Shown: positions 57,978 to 64,000 of the stretch, piece by piece
Position numbering within the stretch: the first letter of the stretch is position 1
Layout of the letters: each line of letters begins with the position of its first letter
Source: Budorcas taxicolor
Lineage: Eukaryota > Chordata > Mammalia > Artiodactyla > Bovidae
DNA: 64,000 nt
Reading direction: 5' to 3'
Assembly (NCBI RefSeq): GCF_023091745.1
Contig: NC_068920.1
Span: 115,595,622-115,659,621 of the forward strand
Translations under genes and position numbers: made by a program
Notes under the pieces: model-generated
Told to the model about the DNA's origin: nothing
The model's database searches: none
The model's input: only the letters and a program-made list of their open reading frames with translations

Positions 57978-58194
57978 AATGGGCTTCCCTGGTGGCTCAG
58001 ATGTTAAAGAGTCTGCCTACAAGGCGGGAGACCCGTGTTCAATCCCTGGGTCAGGAAGATCCCCTGGAGAAGGAAATGGCAACCCACTCCAGGATTCTTG
58101 CCTGGAGAATTCCATAGACGGAGGAGCCTGGTAGGTTACAGTCCATGGGGTCGCAAAGAGTCGGACATGACTGAGCGACTTCACCTTCACTTTC
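57978..58194 (+). mobile_element. Bov-tA SINE with TSD
   Basis: Plus-strand, full length and well conserved (GGGCTTCCCTGGTGGCTCAG start; B-box-like GTTCAATCCCTGGG). ACTTTCTT flanks it (57970-57977 and 58195-58202). Confidence 0.95.
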
Positions 58195-58511
58195 ACTTTC
58201 TTGATCCTTGGTCATTACTACTAGGGACAATCTCAGTCTTTCAGCAATGCTTGCCTTCCATTTAACAGGGGTACAGGCAAGGAAATCTTCACACAAATGA
58301 TAAAAATATGATAATGAAGCATGGAGCTTTTAATTTTTCATTTTATATATCAAAGATGTATAAATATCACATACAGTATGATGGATTCTACATGTAATGA
58401 CTTCTTTATGGCATTTCTTGCTTGGAATATTGCTGTCTTTCACTGAATCTTGAGAAGTACTGTGGTCATAACTAAAGAATTAGTGGAGAAGGAATAAAAC
58501 ATTTCATGGAC

Positions 58512-58704
58512 ATTCAAAAAAATTTTTTCTCTTTAAATATATATATATTTTCTTGAAGTATAGTTGACTTACAATGTATCATGTGCACAGCAAGGTGATG
58601 CAGATATACAAATACACATATATTACTTTTGAAATTAATTTCCATCATGTTATTACAGGATTTGACTATAGTTCCCTATAATAAAGTAAACCTTTGTTGC
58701 TTGT
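58512..58704 (-). mobile_element. L1 3' UTR fragment
   Basis: Minus-strand old L1 3' UTR (GTATAGTTGACTTACAATGT; ATAGTTCCCTATAATAAAG). A TA repeat lies at 58538-58550. Confidence 0.7.
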
Positions 58705-58895
58705 TTTTTTTTCTTCTTCTTTATTTTATTTTTTAATATAAATTTATTTATTTTAATTGGAGGTTAATTACTTTACAATATTGTATTGGTTTTGCTACAC
58801 ATCGACATGAATCTGCCACATGTATACACATGTCCCCATCCTGAACCCCCCTCCCTCCTCCCACCCCGTACCATCCCTCTGGGTCTCTGTTTCAT
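58705..58895 (-). mobile_element. L1 3' end
   Basis: Minus-strand younger L1 3' terminus with a T-rich tail at left (TTAATTGGAGGTTAATTACT; ATTGTATTGGTTTTGC). Apparently inserted into the L1 fragment at 58512. Confidence 0.85.
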
Positions 58896-59298
58896 AATTA
58901 GAAATCTAGCATTCTACTCATACTAAGTCAAATAAATAGAATAAAAATGTCATAATTTTTTTAATTAGGCAAAAATTCATGTTTTCTAAAATATATATTA
59001 TTATACATATTTATATATGTATACAAAAGCTTTTCTGCTACACTTGATAAAGGCTTGAGAAAGAACATGAAAAAAAAGAGATGGAGAAATTGGAGAACAT
59101 AAACTAAATGAAAAGGGAGCACTGAAAATGAAATAGAAAAAGTGAAAAAACTAGATAAAGATCATCATATAGTCCAATTGTTTTTGAACATGAATGCTCA
59201 TTAGAAACATATCTGGAGCTCTGAAGAAAAAAAGCAATACCTGAGCATTTGTATTTTTCAAAAAATTTCAAGATAATTCTGATGTGCTTCTGGATTTT
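58896..59298. other. No recognised feature
   Basis: AT-rich flank of the RNFT1 retrocopy; nothing recognised. Confidence 0.4.
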
Positions 59299-59313
59299 AA
59301 AAAGTGGTTATAG
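59299..59313. repeat. TSD of RNFT1 retrocopy, left copy
   Basis: AAAAAGTGGTTATAG, identical at 61448-61462. Its A-rich start fits the L1 endonuclease target preference. Confidence 0.97.
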
Positions 59314-61447
59314 GAGCTGGGCCAGAGTTGCCGGCGACGGGGTCTGAAGGTGATGGCTCTGACTGAAGGCCTCGAGACGGCGTTTCTCGCTGTTCCTGCC
59401 GTCGCTGCCTGGGCCTTGGTCCCTCATCTTCATGAGAGGAGACAGAGACCTGAAGCAAAGAAATCACAGAACAAGTATTCAAGGGCCATGAAAGCCAACT
59501 GTAGTCAACTGCACAGCCCTTCAGGAGCTGCAGGCAGTGAGGATGCCTCAGCCTCCCAGTGTGTCCAAACAAGACTGACAGGAGAAGCTTCCTGTCTTTA
59601 TTCTGGAGATGTTCATATCCAGATAAGCTCCCTACCTAAAGAATGTGCTGAAAATCCAAGCTCCAGAAATACAAGGTCAGGTGTCCACAGCTGTACCCAT
59701 GGGTGTGTACATAGTCGCTTACGGAGTCACTCCCACAGTGAAGCCAGGCAACCTGATGATAGCGACACGGAGTATGGAGATCATGGTAGCAGCTTCTTCT
59801 CAGAATTCCGGTATCTCTTCAAGTGGTTGCAGAAGAGTCTTCCATATATTTTGATTCTGGGTGTCAAACTTGTTATGCAGCATGTAACAGGAATTTCTCT
59901 TGGAATTGGGCTGCTTACAACTTTTATATATGCAAACAAAAGCATGGTAAATCAGGTTTTTCTAAGAGAAAGGTGCTCAAAGATTCAGTGTGCTTGGTTA
60001 CTGGTATTCTTAGCAGGATCTTCTGTTCTTTTATATTACACCTTTCATTCTCAGTCACTTTACTACAGCTTAATTTTTTAAAATCCTGCTTTGGACTATT
60101 CAAGCTTCTGGGAAGTACTTTGGGTTGTTGGAATTACAGACTTCATTCTGAAATTCCTCTTCATGGGTTTAAAATGCCTTATTTTATTGGTGCCTTCTTT
60201 CATCATGCCTTTTAAATCCACGGGTTATTGGTATATGCTTTTAGAAGAATTATGTCAGTATTACCGAACTTTTGTTCCCATACCAGTTTGGTTTCGTTAT
60301 CTTATAAGCTATGGGGAGTTTGGTAATGTAACTAGATGGAGTCTTGGGATATTGCTGGCTTTACTCTACCTCATACTAAAACTTCTGGACTCTTTTGGAC
60401 ACCTGAGAACTTTTAGACGGGTTTTGCGAATATTTGTTACACGACCAAGTTATGGAGTCCCTGCCAGCAAGAGACAGTGTTCAGAAGTGGATGATATTTG
60501 TTCAATATGCCAAGCTGAATTTCAAAAGCCAATTCTTCTCATCTGTCAGCATATATTTTGTGAAGAGTGCATTACCTTATGGTTTAATAGAGAAAAAACA
60601 TGTCCGCTGTGCAGAACTGTGATTTCAGACCATATAAACAAATGGAAAGATGGAGCCACTTCATCACACCTTCAAATATATTAAGTTTTCAACTTAATAT
60701 TAAGGCCACAAAACACTAATTTTATTCGGTTACAGTGACTACTGGTAAAGACATTAGAATGGATTTTCAGGGCTGAAAGTTAAGGAAAATGTTCCCAAAT
60801 GGTTTTAGAGTATTATAGTTAATACTTAAGTGTATAGTCCAATTTATCAAAATAATAAATGAAAGATCCTATATTATATAAGTGATGTTCAGTCAAATGC
60901 ATATGAAACGTTTTCTATCCTTATTTGACTTATGATGGCAGTGTTAAATTGTAAATGTGTTTTCTTGTTAATGTTACCAAAATGACAATTGGGTAATACA
61001 ACTAGTGGTTTTAGAGGAATTCAGGTATTCTTTCCAGACATTGTTTTCAGAATAAAGAGTATTTTTCATAATATTTTAAGATACACGTTATCTGAAAGTA
61101 GAATTTTCTTTAGCATTGACTTTTATAATTCTCATTCTAAAAATCTTAAATTTTTTCCTAAAATTTGTATTTTTAAATGAAAGCTATAAATGTTATATTT
61201 TACCTGTACAATCAAAATTTTCTAAGGAAGGCTAATTTACTGAGGATGAAATATTTTAGTATTGTTATTCTCTGTAGTATGATTAGCAGTCATTGAGAAT
61301 AAAAGACAAATTCCTTTTCTTTGTGGCCATAATACATACAATCCTGCCCTCAGCTTTAATGTTCATGATTTTGCTTTTTGTATAGTGCCATGGACTTTCT
61401 TGAATTAACTATTAAAATAATTCACATGGATTAAAAAAAGATAAAAA
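59314..61447 (+). pseudogene. RNFT1: RNFT1 retrocopy with a single in-frame stop
   Basis: RNFT1 is a multi-pass membrane RING-type E3 ubiquitin ligase linked to ER protein quality control. This copy is intronless, carries 5' UTR, coding region and ~760 bp of 3' UTR, ends in an A-rich tail (61433-61450) and has perfect 15-bp TSDs, so it is an L1-mediated retrocopy. One frame runs from ATG 59353 to TAA 60682-60684. A second in-frame ATG at 59488 (MKANCSQLHSP) matches the conserved start region. The frame holds Ser/His-rich sequence (SRLRSHSHSEAR), several membrane segments (SLPYILILGVKLVMQHVTG; WLLVFLAGSSVLLYYTF; GILLALLYLILKLL) and a C-terminal RING at 60499-60612 with all eight C3HC4 ligands. 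The only visible break is TAA at 60079-60081, where Leu (TTA) is expected after YYSLIF; no frameshift was found. Expression from here is not shown by the sequence. Confidence 0.93.
60079..60081 (+). other. Nonsense codon in RNFT1 retrocopy
   Basis: TAA at codon 243 counted from ATG 59353. The flanking frames are in register (59353 and 60091 differ by a multiple of three), so this is a single-base change (TTA to TAA), not an indel. It falls between the membrane segments, before the RING domain. Confidence 0.9.
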
Positions 61448-61462
61448 AAAAAGTGGTTATAG

Positions 61463-61739
61463 ATTTTTCCATTAGATCCTAGTTTTGGTGATATAGAGTT
61501 CTATTATTTTTCTGTTGACCAATCATGATATAATGGTATTAAATGAGTAATATTTACATAATCACAATTGTAAAAGATGTTTACCAGTTTTTAAAATCAA
61601 TAGCCAGACACAAAATAAAAGATAATTACACTTGCAAGCTATAATTGGAACATGATTAACTTAACAATATAAAATAATTACATACAGTTTGGGGGAGGGC
61701 AAGCAGTGTAATGTGGTAAGTGTGTGTACATGGATGTTT
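61463..61739. other. No recognised feature
   Basis: AT-rich right flank of the retrocopy. Confidence 0.4.
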
Positions 61740-63885
61740 TCCTCTACTGAGTCAGTCTATGTCTTTTGGTTGTTGTATTTAATTCATTTACATAAAGTAA
61801 TTATCCATATGTATGACATTATTACCATTTTCTTAATTGTTTTGGGTTTATTTTCTGTAGGTCTTTTCTTTCTCTTGTGTTTCCTATCTAGAGAAGTTCC
61901 TTTAGCATATGTTGTAGAGCTGGTTTGGTGGTGCTGAATTCTCTTAACTTTTGCTTGTCTGAAAAGCTTTTGATTTCCCCATCAAATCTGAGAGTCTTAC
62001 TGGGTAGAATATACTTGGTTGTATCCTTCTCTTTCATCACTTTAAATATATCATGCCATTCCCTTCTGTCTTGTAGAGTTTCTGTTGAGACATCAGCTGA
62101 TAGCCTGATGGGACTTCCTTTATATATTATTGATCATTTTTCCCTTCTTGCTTTGAATATTTTATCTTTGTCTATAATTTTTCTTCAGTTTGATTACTAT
62201 ATGTCTTGGTGTGTTCCTCCTTTGGTTTATCCTGCCTGGGACTCCCTGCACTTCCTGCACTTGGTTGACTATTTCCTTTCCCATGTTCAGGAAGTTTTCA
62301 GCTATTATCTCTTCAAATATTTTCTCAGATTCTTTCTCTCTCTTGTCTCCTTCTGGGACCCTTATAATACAAATGTTCAGTTCAGTTCAGTCGCTCAGTT
62401 GTGTCCAACTCTTTGCAATCCCATGAATTGCAGCACGCCGGGCTACCCTGTCCATCACCATCTCCCGGAGTTCACTCAGACTCACGTCCATCGAGTCCAT
62501 GATGCCATCCAGTCATCTCATCCTGGGTCGTCCCCTTCTCCTCCTGCCCCCAATCCCTCCCAGCATCAGAGTCTTTTCCAATGAGTCAACTCTTTGCATG
62601 AGGTGTTCAAAGTACTGGAGCTTCAGCTTTAGCATCATTCCTTCCAAAGAAATCCCAGGGTTATCTCTTTAATACAAATGTTGGAGCATTTAATGTTGTC
62701 CCAGAGGTCTCTTAAGATGTCTTCATTTCTTTTCATTCCTTTTTCTATATTTTGGTTTGTGGCAGTGATTTCTACCATTCTGTCCTCCAGTTCATTTATC
62801 CATTTTTCTGCCTCAGTTATTCTGCTATTGATTCCTTCTAGCGTATTGTTCTCAGTTTGTTTGTTCTTTACTTCTTCTAGGTCTTTGGCAAACATTTCTT
62901 GCATCTTCTCAATCTTCACTGTCATTCTTTTCCTGGGATCTTGACTCATCTTCACTATCATTATTCTGAATTCTTTTTCTGGAAGGTTGCCCATCTCCAC
63001 TTCATTTAGTTGTTTTCCTGGAATTTTATCTTGCCCTTCATCTGGGACATAACTGCCTGCTTTTTCATCATGATTAACTTTCTGTAATATGGTTTTTGTT
63101 TTAGCTGCTGTTAGACTGTCCTTCTTCTGGTTTCTTCTGTCTGCCCTCTGATGGGTGAGGCTATCTAGTGGGCAGGGCCTTACTCAGTAAATCTTTAATC
63201 CAATTATCTCCTGATGGGTGGGGCTGCACTCCCTCCCTGGTAGTTGCTTGGCCTGAGGGGACCCAGGCCCAGGGCTGGGTCTATGGTAGGGTTAATGGTG
63301 AACACCAAGAGGGTTTATGCCAAGGGGGACCTTCCAATGTCCATATCCCTGTGGTGAGCCACTGTAAACCCATGCCTCTACTAGCATGTAGTTTTGTTTC
63401 TGTCTGCTGTGGGGTTACCGCTCCTCTCCTCTGGGTCTTGGTGCATGCAAAATTTTGTTTGTGCCCTCCAAGCCTGGAGTCTCTGTTTCCCTCAGTACTG
63501 TGGAAAGCCTGTAATCAAATCCTGCTAGCCCTCAAGGCCAGATTCTCTGGAGATCCTCAGGCCCTTTGTCGGGTCCCCAGGCTTAGAAGCCTGACATGGG
63601 GTTCAAAACATTCACGATAATGTGAGAACTTCTTTGGTATTATTGTTCTCAGGCCTTCCTGTCTGTAAGTCACCTGCCTGGCAGGTATGGGATTTGATTG
63701 TATCATAATAGCGCCTCTCTTCTGTTTTGCTGCAGTTTCTTTTTTGTCTTTGGACATGAGGTATCATTTTTTTGGTGTGTTGCAGTGTCCTCCTGTTGAT
63801 GGTTTATCAACAACTATTTGCAATTTTGGTGCTTTTGCAGGAGATGAGCACACATCCTTCTACCCCACCATCTTGATCTGGAAAA
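61740..63885 (-). mobile_element. Older L1, 5' half only
   Basis: Minus-strand L1 from its apparent 5' end (AGATCAAGATGGTGGGGTAG, 63883-63864) through the 5' UTR and ORF1 to the first part of ORF2, where it stops near 61740. ORF1 relics on the minus strand (63000-62635): NLPEKEFRIMIVKM and RITEAEKWINELEDRMVEI. L1 copies usually lose the 5' end, so loss of the 3' half suggests a later deletion or rearrangement. Split by a BovB at 62378-62669. Confidence 0.85.
62378..62669 (-). mobile_element. BovB 3' end inside L1
   Basis: 292-bp minus-strand BovB flanked by the perfect 13-bp repeat TAATACAAATGTT (62365-62377 and 62670-62682). Well conserved, so fairly young. Confidence 0.96.
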
Positions 63886-64000
63886 TGTTCACGGACATTT
63901 TTATAGACATGGGATTTTTGTGGCTTTAGGCACAACAAATAACCTCTGTATGCCTTATTTTCAACATACATAACATGGAAATGAAAACATTTTCTTTAGA

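Noticed and set aside
1..64000. CRISPR arrays, operons, ribosome binding sites or phage features
   Set aside because: The sequence is mammalian. The regular repeats seen are microsatellites and transposon tails.

Overview
The window is ruminant (bovid-like) nuclear DNA. The evidence is the density of BovB (RTE-clade) LINE copies ending in tandem ACTGA pentamers rather than poly(A), many Bov-tA SINEs (tRNA-Glu-derived head, body shared with BovB), ruminant-type L1 copies and artiodactyl CHR-type SINEs. The sequence alone does not fix the species. I see no intact host protein-coding gene, no spliced gene model, no rRNA or functional tRNA gene, and no CRISPR array or bacterial-type system. The window reads as a gene-poor intergenic or deep intronic stretch shaped by retrotransposition.

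Layout. 0-8.3 kb: BovB and Bov-tA fragments, then an old minus-strand L1 split by a 2.5 kb BovB (5473-8003) that keeps part of the endonuclease and the YADD reverse-transcriptase motif. 8.4-14.3 kb: a full-length minus-strand L1 (8403-14316) between perfect 23-bp target-site duplications (TSDs); it is dead, with a nonsense codon in ORF1, at least four frameshifts in ORF2 and FADD changed to FADG in the RT. 14.4-16.3 kb: a BovB fragment split by a 1,591-bp class II (ERVK-like) solo LTR with a 6-bp TSD. 16.3-18.9 kb: no recognised repeat. 18.9-21.8 kb: nested and inverted BovB copies. 22-29.3 kb: SINEs, two putative older LTRs, a PDLIM1 processed pseudogene, a BovB with its 5' leader but an internal deletion, and an L1 3' end. 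29.8-36.9 kb: SINEs, a small fossil resembling a Harbinger/HARBI1 DDE transposase, an L1 3' end with a G-quadruplex-type tract, and two tandem BovB copies. 38.8-45.6 kb: a 5'-inverted (twin-primed) BovB, a 5'-inverted L1, and a SINE inside a SINE inside an L2. 47-52 kb: hAT-type MER elements and an old L1, each split by younger insertions. 52.6-58.9 kb: BovB, SINE, MIR and L1 pieces. 59.3-61.4 kb: a nearly intact RNFT1 retrocopy with a 15-bp TSD, interrupted by one TAA. 61.7-63.9 kb: the 5' half of an older L1 carrying a small BovB insertion.

How the parts relate: L1-type machinery, which copies poly(A) transcripts, explains the L1 copies and the RNFT1 and PDLIM1 retrocopies. BovB machinery explains the BovB fragments and probably the Bov-tA SINEs, which share its 3' end. 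I found no undescribed functional system. The most notable items are the RNFT1 retrocopy with a single stop, the Harbinger-like fossil, BovB twin priming, the internally deleted BovB with a 5' leader, and the LTR with repeated U3 blocks.
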